Source: Alisma plantago-aquatica (taxonomy: Eukaryota > Streptophyta > Magnoliopsida > Alismatales > Alismataceae). Taken from it: a DNA stretch of 64,000 nucleotides. Under the pieces are notes generated by a model. That model saw only the letters and a program-made list of their open reading frames with translations. It made no database searches and was not told the origin of the DNA. Below, one piece after another: positions 32,656-44,762 of the stretch. Made by a program: the position numbers and the translations under genes. Location: positions 1,170,425,249 to 1,170,489,248 of the forward strand of contig OY856409.1 in NCBI GenBank assembly GCA_963693085.1, read 5' to 3'. Numbering within the stretch: the stretch's first letter is position 1; each line of letters opens with the position of its first letter.

Positions 32656-33315
32656 TCTCAAAAGTGAAAATTTAGTAGTGGCACACGAGGACGTGGACAA
32701 GCGTCCCAAGCTGGCTCATCTACATCCAACAACAGGGCGAGTGGTCGACAACCAGCAACTGCAAGATTCTATGCTATGAATCAGCCAGAAGCAGTGGTAA
32801 ACCCACGAGTTGTGACAGGTCAGATGGAATTATTTCATTCTGATATGTCTTCATCCTACTTTGTACCTGTTTTTATTGATCTGGGTGTTATGCATTCCTT
32901 TATCAATCAAGAAGTGATTCACGACTGCAATATGACTGTCAGTCATAGAGTAGATAACTTGTTATTAGAAACTCCATTAGTTAGATCTCAAAAGTGAAAA
33001 TTTAGTAGTGGCACACGAGGACGTGGACAGGCGTCCCAAGCTGGCTCATCTACATCCAACAATAGGGCGAGTGATCGACAACCAGCAACTGCAAGATTCT
33101 ATGCTATGAATCAGCCAGAAGCAGTGGTCAACCCACGAGTCGTGACAGGTCAGATGGAATTATTTCATTCTGATATGTCTTCATCCTACTTTGTATATGA
33201 TTTTATTGATCTGGGTGCTATGCATTCCTTTATCAATCGAGAAGTGATTCACGGCTGCAATATGACTATCAGTCATAGATTAGATAACTTGTTATTAGAA
33301 ACTCCATTAGTTAGA
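32656..33315 (+). repeat. 330-bp in-frame tandem duplication in B gag/protease
   Basis: Copy 1 (32656-32985) and copy 2 (32986-33315) each contain a stop in the Gly/Arg-rich linker, MNQPEAVVNPRVVTGQMELF and a protease active-site segment (DLGVMHSF in copy 1, DLGAMHSF in copy 2). The unit is exactly 110 codons. TCTCAAAAGTG at 32656 and 32986 marks the joint. A and G have a single copy, so the duplication is specific to B or its lineage. Confidence 0.9.
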
Positions 33316-34990
33316 TCTACAGTGTTGTAGGAGGTATGTTCTCCCTGTGTTCTTTCTTTTTCAGAACATAGAATTCAGGTGGATCTTATACCACTTGGGA
33401 TGCAGGGGTTGACATAATCCTTGGGATGGACACCCTAGAAAAGTATAAGGTTGTCTTGGATTGCGATTCCAAACAAGCTATGTTCACAGACAATGGTGTT
33501 ACATGGATCTTTCAGGGGGACAGAAAGATTCTCCCAACCTGTCTAGTGTCAGCTTTGGTAGCTAAGAAGCTAATGAGACAAGGATGCTTCGCATTCTTGG
33601 CACATGTGGTAGATACCAGAATAGAAAGTTCTAGTCTTTCTGATGTTTCGATTGTTAGGGAGTTTGAGGATGTGTTTCCTGAGGAACTTCCAGGTGTTCC
33701 TCCACCCTGAGAGATTGATATTGAGATTAATCTAATCCCACATACACAACTAATAGCTCAAACACCATATAGAATGGCACCTACTGAGATGGTAGAACTC
33801 AAGAAATAGTTACAGAAGTTTCTTGAAAAAGGTTTTGTTCGACCGAGTACTTCACCATGGGGTGCTACGGTTCTTTTTGTTAAAAAGAAAGATGGGTATG
33901 TGCGATTATGCATCGACAATAGACATTTAAACAAAGTAACCATAAAGAAAAAATATCCTCTGCCAAGGATAGATGACTTGTTTGACCAGTTGCGTGGTGC
34001 AACTATCTTCTCTAAAATAGATCTGAGGTCATGATACCATCGATTACATATCAAGGAGAGTGACATACCTAAATCAGATTTTAGAACAAGGTATGGTCAC
34101 TATGAGTTCATAGTTATGTTGTTTGGACTAACTAATGCACCAGATGCATTCATGGAACTCATGAATAGAATCTTCCGGCCATTCCTTGATCAATTCATAG
34201 TAATCTTTATAGATGACATACTAGTTTACAATAGAGATGCTCAACAACATGAGAAGCATCTTCGTCAGGCCCTGGCTTTACTAAAAGAGCACAAGCTATA
34301 TGCCAAATTTAGTCAGTGTGAGTTCTGGTTATCAGAAGTGTCTTTCCTAGGACACATAATATCTACCTCAGGTATCCGTGTGGATCCTAAAAAAGTAGAA
34401 TCTATTTTGGAGTGGGAATAGCCAAAGACACCAACGGAGATACGCACTTGTCTAGGACTGGCTGGCTATTATAGGAGGTTCATTAAGAACTTCAGTTTTG
34501 TAGCATTACCCCTAACCAGGTTGACCAGGAAGGAGGTTCCTTTTGTTTGGACTGACAAGTGTCAGCATTCTTTCCAGTCGGTGAAAGAAAGGTTAACAAG
34601 TGCACATATGTTAGTGTTACCTGAGTAGGGAAAGGGGTATATTGTTTTCTGTGATGCTTCTAAGAATGGTCTAGGATGTGTGTTGATGTAGGATAATCAA
34701 GTGATTTCTTTTGCTTGTCAACAGCTTAAGAAACACAAGGAAAATTATCTAACACATGATCTAGAATTAGCTGTTGTGTGTCATGCGTTGAAGATCTGGA
34801 GACATTATCTCTATGGAGAGACATTCTAGATTTTTCACAGACCATAAGAACCTAAAATATATCTTTTCACAGTACGAGTTGAACATGAGACAACACCGCT
34901 AGATGGAATTAATCAAAGACTACAATTGTACAATTGATTATCATCCAGGAAAGGCTAATGTAGTGGTTGATGCACTAAGTAGAAAATCAT
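33316..34990 (+). pseudogene. Element B protease end, reverse transcriptase and RNase H
   Basis: A one-base loss near 33410 shifts the frame before [12 protein letters not shown] motifs [18 protein letters not shown] and [10 protein letters not shown] (both catalytic Asp kept) lie at about 33835-34235. RNase H follows with [21 protein letters not shown] and TDHKNL. Stops are frequent: 33708 TGA (A has CGA), 33807 TAG, near 34033 TGA, 34420 TAG, 34626 TAG and 34690 TAG. Most replace Gln or Arg codons of A and G. Confidence 0.85.
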
Positions 34991-35046
34991 CATCACTAAA
35001 CATGGACAAAGCATAGTTGAACTCTTTAGTGTGCTTTAAATGAGAC

Positions 35047-36188
35047 ATGCTTGTCTCTTTGAGGAAAAACAATGTACAACTTAAAGTATCCTTGTTAGCT
35101 GGATTGTTAGCTGAGATGCACATAAAACGTACTCTGAAACAACAAATCAAAGAAGCACAACAGGATGATACTATGATTCAAAAAATTAGATCAAAGTATG
35201 GTAGTGAGAAACGGAATGGGTTTCATGAGTTAGATGATAAGGTAGTCTGTTACCATAGTAGGATGGTAGTACCTGATGCCAATGACTTAATGAAGTTAGT
35301 CATGGAGGAAGCTCACCCATCTATGTATGCAATGCATCTAGAGAGCACCAAAATGTATCATAACCTGAAAAATATGTATTGGTGGCTTGGTTTGAAGAAA
35401 GATGTAGCTGAGTTTGTTATGCAGTGTCCAGTGTGTCAGCAGGTTAAAGCTAAACATCAAAAGCCTGCAGGAACAATGAAACCTTTGCTAGAACCATGTA
35501 CTTTGTGGTTGGTTTACCTAGAACAACCAAAAGTCATGATTCCATTTGGGTGATAGTTGATAGGTTGACTAAGTCAGCACATTTTCTTCCTATCAAAACA
35601 ACCTATGCTACTGAGAAACGTGCACAGATCTATATAGATGAGATAGTATGGTTACATGGGGTTCCAACTACAATTGTTTCAGATAGGGGTCCCCAGTTCA
35701 TGAGTTGTTTCTGGGAATGACTACATAAAGCTTTGGGTATGTAGTTAAGGTTTAGTACCACCTTTCACCCACAGAGAGATGGACAATCTGAGAGGACTAT
35801 ACAAACTTTGGAGGATTTACTTAGGGCATGTGTCCTTCAGTTTGTAGGAAGTTGGGATATACACTTGAGCTTAATAGAATTCGCTTACAACAATAGTTAT
35901 CAACACAATATTGATATGAAACCATATGAAGCATTATATGGTAGATGTTGTAGGTCTCCCTTGTGCTAGTATGAAATAGGGGAATATCAACTTTTGGGTC
36001 CTGAATTAGTGCAACAAACAACTGAGAAGATTAAAGTAATACAACAACAGTTAAAAGTTGTACAGGATAGACAGAAAATATACGCTGATAAACGGAGAAG
36101 ACCTCTAGAATTCCAAGTTGGAGACAAAGTATATCTCAAAGTCTCACCTTGGAAGGGTGTTCTTAGATTTGGTAAAAAGGGGAATTAA
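35047..36188 (+). pseudogene. Element B integrase
   Basis: The HHCC region (MYAMHLESTKMYHNL, then CPVCQQVKAKHQKPAG) is present, with the usual HPG changed to HLE. Next to it, at about 35490, some 25 bp are missing relative to A, shifting the frame and removing the start of the catalytic core. The core continues with IWVIVDRLTKSAHFLPI, TIVSDRGPQF, FHPQRDGQSERT and FAYNNSYQ. Stops occur at 35718, near 35742 and near 35969. Confidence 0.85.
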
Positions 36189-36536
36189 GCCCCTAGATTT
36201 ATGGGGCCTTATCCAATCATTGAATGGATTGGAAAGGTAGCCTATAAGTTGGAGTTTCCACCTCAACTACATAGATTGCATTCGGTATTCCATATATCCA
36301 TGATGAGAAAGTGTCACCCTGACACGGAGTTAGTTTTGCAACCTATGGAGGTAGAATTAAATGAAGATATATACTATGAAGAGGGACCAGTATTGATTCT
36401 TGACAGGAGAATCAAAAAGTTGAAAAAGAAAGACATAATGCTTGTGAAGGTTCTCTGGCATCATCGTGGCATTGAAGAGGCTACGTGGGAGCTGGAGGAA
36501 GAGATGAGGAGGAAGTACCCTTCTCTTTTCTCTTGA
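36189..36536 (+). pseudogene. Element B chromodomain-like C-terminus
   Basis: VGDKVYLKVSPWKGVLRFG just upstream leads into FMGPYPIIEWIGKVAYKLEF, HSVFHISMMRK and YEEGPVLILDRR, then LVKVLWHHRGIEEATWELEEEM, as in A. The last segment is open and ends KYPSLFS at TGA 36534-36536, slightly earlier than A's end. Confidence 0.83.
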
Positions 36537-36537
36537 T

Positions 36538-36574
36538 GATTTCGGGGACGAAATCCCTGTTAGGAGTGGATAAT
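36538..36574 (+). other. Hairpin plus polypurine tract of element B
   Basis: GATTTCG, loop GGGA, CGAAATC form a 7-bp stem at 36538-36555, the same place as A's hairpin. The purine-rich tract AGGAGTGGATAAT (36562-36574) runs to the LTR start. In B the hairpin lies just after the stop codon, so it is no longer coding. Confidence 0.7.
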
Positions 36575-37974
36575 TGTAACATCTCTGACCTTGGTTATTC
36601 CTTAACCCTGGGAGTTCTTCTTAAGTAAGTCATTTAGATTTTTGTCTTTCTCCTTTGAAAAGTAATTAAGACTAAAGGAGAGCTTATGTTTCAATTTTGG
36701 TTCTATTTGAATAATGTTGAAACAATATTTTACCTGTTTTGGACTAAAGTGCAATTTACCTAATTTAAGAGGTTACCTTGCAAATGTTACACGATAAATG
36801 TTCCTCAAGTGCCATAGCATCATAAGAATGAGAATGATGCTGAGGTATGGCTTCCACAAGCCTAAGTTCCAAGAAGAAGCTTGTTTGAATAATGTTTGTG
36901 CATTAAATGACCAGTTTTGGTGTAATTTGCAAATTACCCAAAATCTAGGGTTGGATATGCAAAATACCACTTCAAGAGTGTCCCTACTATATCTTGGTAT
37001 TATTTATAGAACATGAAAAGAAAGGGGTGTCTTTTTTTAACTACATTTGAGGAGAGATAATCTTAATAATAAAATAATCAAGAAATAAGCATAAATGAAA
37101 CCCTAATTTATTTTGTAGAAAAAATAAATATATTAATTAAATTGTCCATCAACCAAAAATGTTGTGGTTGAAATCCTATAGTGGGAGGACGTCCAAATGC
37201 CTTGAGTGGCACCGAAATATCCTAAGTAGGTGAAGAAATCCACTCACATTTGCTAATTAAAAAGAAATGTCCACTAAAAATGGATAATAGTATTATAATG
37301 ATTAAGGTGCTTAAAGTGGTTGCTTTTAATTCAAGAATAATTAAGAGGATAATAAGGGAAAGGAAGATGGCTTCGAATGCAAGGAAGGGAGGGGCATGTG
37401 GCAAGAAAGTGGATGAATTTTATTCTACTTTCTCTCACCTAGAAAATCAATTACATATATCCGATTTTCTCCTTACTTGAAAGGCTATTTTGCAAACCAC
37501 TTTCTTTCCATTGCTTCGGCTGACAACCAAGGAGCTTAGGAATAGGAGGAGAACATTCCCCAATCTGAAGGTAAGTTCCATGATCATCTTTAACCTTGAA
37601 TTGATGGTTGAAATCGGATTTCAACACTCATTTTCTTCTCTCCTCCATCCAATGCTCAACCTTGGCTATCTTTTGCATCCAAAGAGTTGGAAAAAAATCT
37701 TGGATAGTTGATGGAGCTTCTTTCACCATTAGATACATGAATCTTGAAGCTTTGAAGCTACTTTGAAGGCGGGTTATATAACTTGAACGCATCAATGTTA
37801 TTATTGTTTTCAATTCTTCATCATATGTTGATCTTTTATTTCTTCTTGAATAATTGATGAATCCATCATATATATGGTAGTATAATTCACATGTCTAAAG
37901 CTTGATGATGATGACATCATCTTAGCACACACCTCAAGAATATTAAGAGCAAATAGTTTCACTTTGTGTTGGTC

Positions 37975-38020
37975 AAACGGTTTCAAACCGTTTAGAGACC
38001 AAACGGTTTTCAAACCGTTT
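37975..38020. repeat. AAACGGTTT inverted pairs in B 3' LTR
   Basis: AAACGGTTT, C, AAACCGTTT (37975-37993) is a 9-bp inverted repeat with a one-base centre. A second pair with a two-base centre is at 38001-38020. In the 5' LTR (about 410-440) the first pair has decayed, with CG changed to TG. Confidence 0.8.
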
Positions 38021-38369
38021 GGTGACCAAACGGTTTCAAAACCGTTAAAGGTCAAATGGTTTCAAAACCATTAGAGACCAAACGGTTTCAATGGATTCAA
38101 GGATCAATTGGTCTCATGACCTAATAACTTTAAACAATCAAACTCAATTGATTTCAGAACCCTAGCTCAATTTGGTTCAAAACCCTAGATCAAATGATGT
38201 CAAAACCCTAATTTAGGTTTAAACAGTTTCAACTCTGATTTGACCAAACGGTCCTCAAACTGTTTGAGGATCAAACGGTCTTCAGACCATTTAAGGATAT
38301 AAGGACCAAGACCATTTAAGGTCTAACGATATTCAAGACCATTTGGAGGTCAAGTGACCTCAAGACCGT

Positions 38370-38790
38370 ATGGAGGTTTGGTCCAAGACCGTTTGGAGGT
38401 TTGGTCCAAGACCGTTTGGAGGTTTGGTCCAAGACTGTTTGGAGGGTTGGTCCAAGACCGTTTGAAGGTTCAATTGGTCCAAGACCATTTGGAGGTTTGG
38501 TCCAAGACCATTTGACGGTTCAATTGGTCCAAGACCGTTTGGAGGGTTGGTCCAAGACCGTTTGAAAGTTCAATTGGTCCAAGACCATTTGGAGGTTTGG
38601 TCCAAGACCGTTTGAAGGTTCAATTGGTCCAAGACTGTTTGGAGATTTGGTCCAAGACCGTTTGAAGGTTCAATTGGTCCAAGACCATTTGGAGGTTTGG
38701 TCCATGGCCATTTGAAGGTTCAATTGGTGCAAGACCGTTTGGAGATTTGGTCCAAGACCGTTTGAAGGTTCAATTGGTCCAAACCGTTTG
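38370..38790 (+). repeat. Minisatellite in B 3' LTR
   Basis: It has the same alternating 23- and 27-bp CAAGACCGTTTGG-type units as 774-1190, with a different order of CCGTTT and CCATTT variants. Confidence 0.85.
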
Positions 38791-39132
38791 AAGGTCCAAT
38801 TGGTTCAAACTATGTAAGTACTAATAACCCCATAAGTGGTTGAAGAGTATCTCAAGGTTGATTTCAATGGAAGTACCTATAAAGTACTTAGGTTATTGGT
38901 ATAAGTAGAGTGATTATCACTTGATGCCTATGAAAGCAATAAATTCAATGCACTATGATAAGCATAGGTGCATGTACATGGTGAAAGGTTAAGTCAACTG
39001 AATAAGGTATGATGATGATGTGTGATCCTAGTATATAGAATAATGATAAGTATGATTTAATACTTAAATAATGTTATATGCTCCAAGATATGTGGAAACA
39101 CTGACTTAGGATCTATTAATGAGGTAATCATA

Positions 39133-39450
39133 AAACCCTAATGTAGGGTGATGTTATATGAAACCCTAATGTAGGGTGATGTTATGTGAACCCTAATGTA
39201 GGGTGATATTATATGAAACCCTAATGTAGGGTGATGTTATGTGAAACCCTAATATAGGGCGATGTTATGTGAAACCCTAATGTAGGGTGATGTTATATGA
39301 AACCCTAATGTAGGGTGATGTTACGTGAAACCCTAATATAGGGTGATGTTATGTGAAACCCTAATGTAGGGTGATGTTATGTGAAACCCTAATGTAGGGG
39401 GATGTTATGTGAATCCCTCATATTGGGTGATGTTATGTGAAACCCTAATT
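39133..39450 (+). repeat. 28-bp telobox tandem repeat, 12 units, B 3' LTR
   Basis: Units of AAACCCTAATGTAGGG plus GTGATGTTATGT step by 28 bp (one step of 27). Sequence variation between units is small. The 5' LTR has about 8 units split by element A. Confidence 0.9.
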
Positions 39451-41322
39451 GATAAAGATGAGAAACCCTAACCCTAATGAGTAAATAGTGATGTTATCTT
39501 TGTATTACATAATGTAGATATGCAATTGATATGGTTGTTATCAAGTATACTAACCATGAAGGTATCATGAGATGATGAGCATAACTAGGTATGAACAATG
39601 ATGTTAATGGGCCTTGTGAGCCATTATTTTAATTTTTGCCTAATGAGAGGTGACAAGAAGTTGAATATTCCTGGTGAACTATGTGAGATGCTTGTGTAAC
39701 AAGTATCATGAATACCTTGGTCAGATGACCTGGAGGTAATAGTTACCTGATAAGTGGTAACTATGTTCAGTGATGAACTAAGGGTTTGAATTCCCAGATC
39801 TAGTAAACATATTGATGGTATTGTTGAGGGATGTGAATTCCCAATAATGAGATAAGGGACTGAGATCCCAATGTTTATAAAGTTTTGAAGAGTATTTGAT
39901 AGAAATATTACATATTTCTTTGTAGCAATTGTCATAATAATTCATGTTTGAAAACTTGGTTGATGCTAAAAGAATATAGTAATGCACTTAATTAATCGAG
40001 TGAAATATTATCATGTAGTTCCCTGGCCATAGATCCATCATCCTCAGTAGCTGGTGATGGTGAAACTGATTCTCTTGCTGGTTAATCCAGAGCGTATATT
40101 GTTGAATATGTGGGGTTTCTCCTTGCTGAAAATAGGAGGATTAGAGTGCAACTTCTGTTGCAGACTCAAGATATGTATAAGAGCATGGTGAATAGGCCCA
40201 TGGCTTAGTGTGATGGAGCATGAATGCGTTCATGGCTCAGAGAGCATGGTGCACTGGCCTGTGGCTCAGATTTACTAGCGTCGGGACCTGTACCACGGTG
40301 GGCTAGAGGATGGGTAGCCTATGAGAGCTAACCATGTGACTGAGGTCACTTAAGCAAGAGATTGTGGTCCTTCTTGTGGTCTCGCACTGATCAGGACAGA
40401 TGAGATCGTGGAGTCTGACTCTTCCATTGATCTTGTATGGCACCTGCTTTGGATTTTGTAACCGAAGGTTGGATTTAAGCGGTACAACTCACTTCCTCAG
40501 GGCATAAGTATGATTGTAAAATGTAATCAGTCGTGTAGCATATTTTCTTAACGATGAAATACATAAATCATTTGTTGATGTTACATTGCTTAGTGTATCC
40601 TAAATGGATAGATATTATACATGTTCTTCATATTCCTTATTAAAATGAATAGATGATTTACTGCTTTATCATTTATAGTTGTAATGCTTTAAAAGATGAT
40701 ATTTCTCAACTCTGTTCAATATTGATTATATCCTGCTTTTCAATGGAGAATCCTCTGCTCAGTTTATTAATGTTTATCTGCAATAATAATGTTTTTGGCG
40801 AAGAATTATATCTCTCGCTAGGACAATTTCAATTGTCTCACCCCCGTGGGATCCAACCTTTTTAGGTGGACGAGGACAAGGAGGTAGAACCAATATAGCA
40901 GGGGAAGGACAGCAACATCAGGGATAATAGTAACATCTCAGGTGGAGATACTGACTGTCGTGTCATGTAAATAAGAGTCCTATGTGTCGTCTCTGTACTC
41001 TCAGGTCCTTGGAGTCAGTAGATAGTGCTTTTATGATCGATCTGAGATTTTGGCTTTGAATTCCTCAAGGTTTTATGTTGCTTATGTGTAGAATTAATAG
41101 AGCAGTTGTTGTATGTAATCCTCGAGAAGAGAAGGTACATGGTATGTACTTTGTGGACCAGAATGTATATATAATATTTGGTTCTTGTTATAAGAGTTTC
41201 CTGGAAATGGGTCTCTTTGCTAATGGTTTTATTTTTTAGTGATTTTTTTAAATCCGCTACTAATGTTTTCTTCCGCTTAATAAATGACAATTTGTTTTTC
41301 AGTTTTGGCGACTGTCTTCACA

Positions 41323-42346
41323 GATGTTGTGGTAAGTCTCCCCTGGACCAAGGAAGGTCAAGATGCAATATGGGTTATGGTAGATCACCTTACCTAGATG
41401 ACATGATATAAGAGAAAAGAGAGAGTACTGTCACGGGATAGATCCAGTTGAACTACATGTAAGAGAGATGGTTCAACTATACCATGATACAAGTTGAAAG
41501 GTTCTTGTGTATGACCTAAAGGTTTACTCCCATGCGGTGGAAGTAGGTACATGAAGAACTCGATGTTAGTACAGTTTATCACCCCTAACTAATGGTTAGT
41601 ATGATCCAAACTACAGGGTCTGATGAGAGCATGTGTGCTCATTCAGGGTGATACATGGAGACAATTCTTGTCCTATGTAAGATGTGATGATAACCACCAT
41701 AGCCAGTATCGGGATGTAAAGAAGCTCTGTAAAGGAGGTTGTGTCGGTGACCACTTCAATAAGATGATGTTGGTGAAGGGATCTTGCGAAGGTCAGAAAA
41801 AGACCACAGTGTGTGCAGATGAAGTCGCTTTGATCATGCAATGGTTGAATAGAACCCAGGGACGACATGAATCATAAGATGATGCAAAACAGGATGACAT
41901 GCAGTTCACTGTGGGAGAATATGTGATATGAAATCTGACCCCTCTAAGTTATAGCTAAGAAAGTTGAGTCTCGGCTGCATGGGACCATTTGAGATGGATT
42001 GGTGGAGATGATTATGTTTAGTCTTACCACTCAGGATAATGTGATGTGTGATGAGTTCCATGTGTCTAATTTAGAGCACTATGTGAGGTACCCGAGTCAT
42101 TTGTTGAGCAATGAACCTAGTAAGCCCCAAGGGAGGCTGAAATGTCCTTAGTCACCTATGAGGATTCTAGATGCCAAGGTGAAAGAACTCAGAGAAAATA
42201 ATATGTGATGATAAAGGTTCTTTGGAAGTGCCATGGATTGGGTAAAGCCACATAGGGGCCAATGATGGACATGGAAAAGTCTTATCCTGAATTGTTTGTA
42301 TGCTCGATGGAATTTTGAGGACAAAATTCTTATAAGATGGGAAGGA
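41323..42346 (+). pseudogene. Element F integrase and chromodomain remnant (Ty3/gypsy)
   Basis: GATGTTGTGG right after B's LTR reads DVVVSLPWTKEGQDAIWVMV, the integrase core around VGLP and IWVIVDRLT. Degraded traces follow: STVYHP, then MRACVLIQGDTWRQFLSYV (integrase LRACVL region), near 42055 EFHVSNLEHYV (HVSMLRKY motif), and near 42215-42290 the chromodomain-like KVLWKCHGLGKAT. Stops and frameshifts are numerous, so F is much older than A, B or G. Its 5' part lies left of B, outside the window. Confidence 0.8.
42310..42346 (+). other. Hairpin plus polypurine tract of element F
   Basis: GAATTTTG, loop AGGA, CAAAATTC form a perfect 8-bp stem at 42310-42329. AAGATGGGAAGGA then runs to the LTR start. 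Two stem pairs differ from A's stem but remain paired. Confidence 0.75.
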
Positions 42347-43357
42347 TGTTACAACCCCAATTTTCAGATTCCTTTGGAGGAGAAATGTAATTTCTCCTAT
42401 TAAAAATATATGAATAAATAATGGTGTGATTTGATTTGGAAGGAATGAATTTCATTTATAATAGCCTTATTGGTTCCTTAGTGGGCTTTATTGGCTATTG
42501 GGCCCAATAACAAGGAAAAGAAAAAGGAAATTCAATTAGTAAATGAATAATTAAGAAATGGAAAAAAGAAAGATGTAGAAATCTCTAGAAGGCAAAGGAA
42601 TATTATCCAAAGGTGGATTTCGTGCCTCTTGGGTTCCTTGGGTTCCAAGGAGTGCAAAGATAATGCAACAAGAAAGAGAAAAGATCAATTAAATATTTCT
42701 TTATTAAGAATGAAATTGGAGATAATGATAAAATATGGGAAATAAGTGGAAAGATGTATGATTGAGTCATCATGGGTGGATTTTCATATCCATAAGGTTT
42801 CTAATGGTAGAAGGAATTCAAATAAGGAAAATAAAAAGAGAAATAAAGAGAAAGTATGAATAAAATAAGTTTTATTAAACAATTTCTTGCATATGAAGAA
42901 AACACATCTTTCCTTTCGAGTTTATGGCTCAAAATTGGAATAAAGGAAGATAATGCAAATATAAAGATTTCCCTAATAATTGATTGAAAAACAAAGCACA
43001 GTTTCCAAGATATACAATTTACAAGTTATCCTAAAGTGTGGATATTAATTGCCTAAGAAATCAAATATCACGATATGGTGGGGATAAGCATCCCGATTTT
43101 TGGTTTTGGTTTAACTAAGGATCGTTGGATCGTCAATCCAACGACTGGGGTTAAATACCAGTGGCATGAGTCATCTATGCAGAATAGGGTTGTAAAAATC
43201 CAAGATCGGGTCATTGTGCGAAAAGGAAAGCACCTCAACCTGTGAGGAAACCATCTTTAGGTTCAGTAGAGAAATCCAGTGAGAACCAACCCTACTTGTT
43301 AGGGGTTTGGTCACTGATTGGGAGATTCCCCAATCCAACAGGGATCTGCCTCTGACC

Positions 43358-43370
43358 CTATATATATAGG
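43358..43370 (+). promoter_or_regulatory. Probable TATA box of element F
   Basis: CTATATATATAGG is flanked by CC and GGAGGG, about 1.0 kb into the LTR. It is nearly the same as the TATA context of element D. Confidence 0.6.
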
Positions 43371-44762
43371 GGAGGGTTCGTGAGGGCACCAACATGCAAA
43401 CTCATCAACCCACAACCTTCAGAGAGCGGAAAGGACCGATTTTGTGCAACCAATTCAAAGATCCACCTTGACCTTCCCCTTCGTCCACCCAGTTTGCCTC
43501 GCCAGAATCTGGTTAGTTGGAGGCAGTGCTAGCACAGCAGGGATGAGCAATTAAAGGCTCAGTCATGTTCGGTGGAGGGAGACAAAGCTCCTTGACCTTT
43601 CGACACGCTCACAGGTGGTTGGGATCGTGAAGTCAACTAAGGAGTTGACTGCTAGGAGAAGGCAGTCTCGGTGCGAGGAAGAAGACCAACTGGTCTTTTA
43701 CTACTTTGCCCCTTCACACCCAGTACAAAGGTAAAACCCTTTTCATCTTTTGACCGATTGGCTTGGCCTGGCCTCGCTGGTTTGACTCAGTGAGTCGCCA
43801 GTACGCGTGGCATGGCCTGATTGGCCAAAGTTATTTAATTTTCAAAAAATCATAATAATTACTAGGAAGCTCTGATGAATGAAGTTTATATATGAAAGTT
43901 GCTTAGAAAAATATGAGGAACACAATAAAAATAGTTTGAGAACCTGATTTCGTTTTGATTTCCAAAAGTATGCTAAGTTAATGAAAAGTGCTTTGACATT
44001 ATGTTAGAAACCCTAATTGAAATTAATGGTTAAGTTCATGATGCCTAATTGGTGAAATTAAGTAACAATAACCTGTTGAAATATTAATGATGAACTTGAA
44101 ACTGATCTAGATGAATTATTGCATGGTTTAGGGTTTTACACCAGTTATGAATGATAAAGCATTTAGAAACCCTAATTTAGGGAGGAAAAAATCATATTTA
44201 TTTCAAAATATGTGAAAATATGTTGTTAAATGATGATCCTAAGCTTGTTAGATGAGATAGGTTACAATCCTTAGGGTTTGTTAGTTATTTTTCTTAATAA
44301 GGGTTTGTAGTAATAAAAGTGAAAGAAAAACCCTAATTGCAATAAAAACCCTAAAAGTGTATTATTAGAAACCCTAGGAAGCGAGCTATGTTTAATAGAT
44401 CTTGATGGTATGGTCAATGATAGGAAATTATATGCATATTTTAGGATACCTTTGTGTGCTTGCTTGCTTATTGGATTTCTTGCATTGATTGGATTAATTT
44501 TGTCTCAAATCATCCTGATCGATATGCGGTTACACTTATGGTTAATCGCTTTAGTTTCACAGTGATTCTCGGATGTTTTATCGATTGCTTGAAAATAACT
44601 GCTTGGATGAATTTTATTTCATGCAACTATAAAGTGACTAAGATTATCACCTTAAATATGTATACATGACTAGCTCAGATCCTGGTCCTCCTCTGTGACT
44701 TTTCTAATGACGAAAAGGGTAACCTAGTACAAGGTCTACTTGTTAAGTAGGACCATCATGTT

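Larger units (their letters stand above)
1..41322 (+). mobile_element. Element B: Ty3/gypsy chromovirus-type LTR retrotransposon, 5' end outside window
   Basis: B is a gypsy element whose 5' LTR starts left of base 1. Its 3' LTR is complete (36575-41322), and bases 1-1669 match the 3' LTR from 37571 onward. The order is LTR, PBS 24796-24807, gag, protease, RT, RNase H, integrase, chromodomain-like tail, polypurine tract, LTR. It is interrupted by A (1670-23620) in the 5' LTR and by C (25563-32206) in gag. The flank after the 3' LTR, GATGT, reads straight into the integrase of element F, so B inserted into F; the matching TSD copy would lie left of the window. Frameshifts, a deletion and many nonsense codons make B inactive. 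Confidence 0.87.
36575..41322 (+). repeat. Element B 3' LTR (4748 bp)
   Basis: It starts TGTAACATCTC and ends CTTCACA. It holds AAACGGTTT/AAACCGTTT inverted pairs (37975-37993 and 38001-38020), the minisatellite (38370-38790), twelve 28-bp telobox units (39133-39450) and the segment shared with A and G (40019-40500). No gene is seen in it. Confidence 0.9.

Noticed and set aside
41623..41877. 84-codon open frame as an independent small gene
   Set aside because: Its sequence follows the gypsy integrase region in order (RACVL, then a trace of the YNNSY region) and sits between other F pol traces, so it belongs to F.
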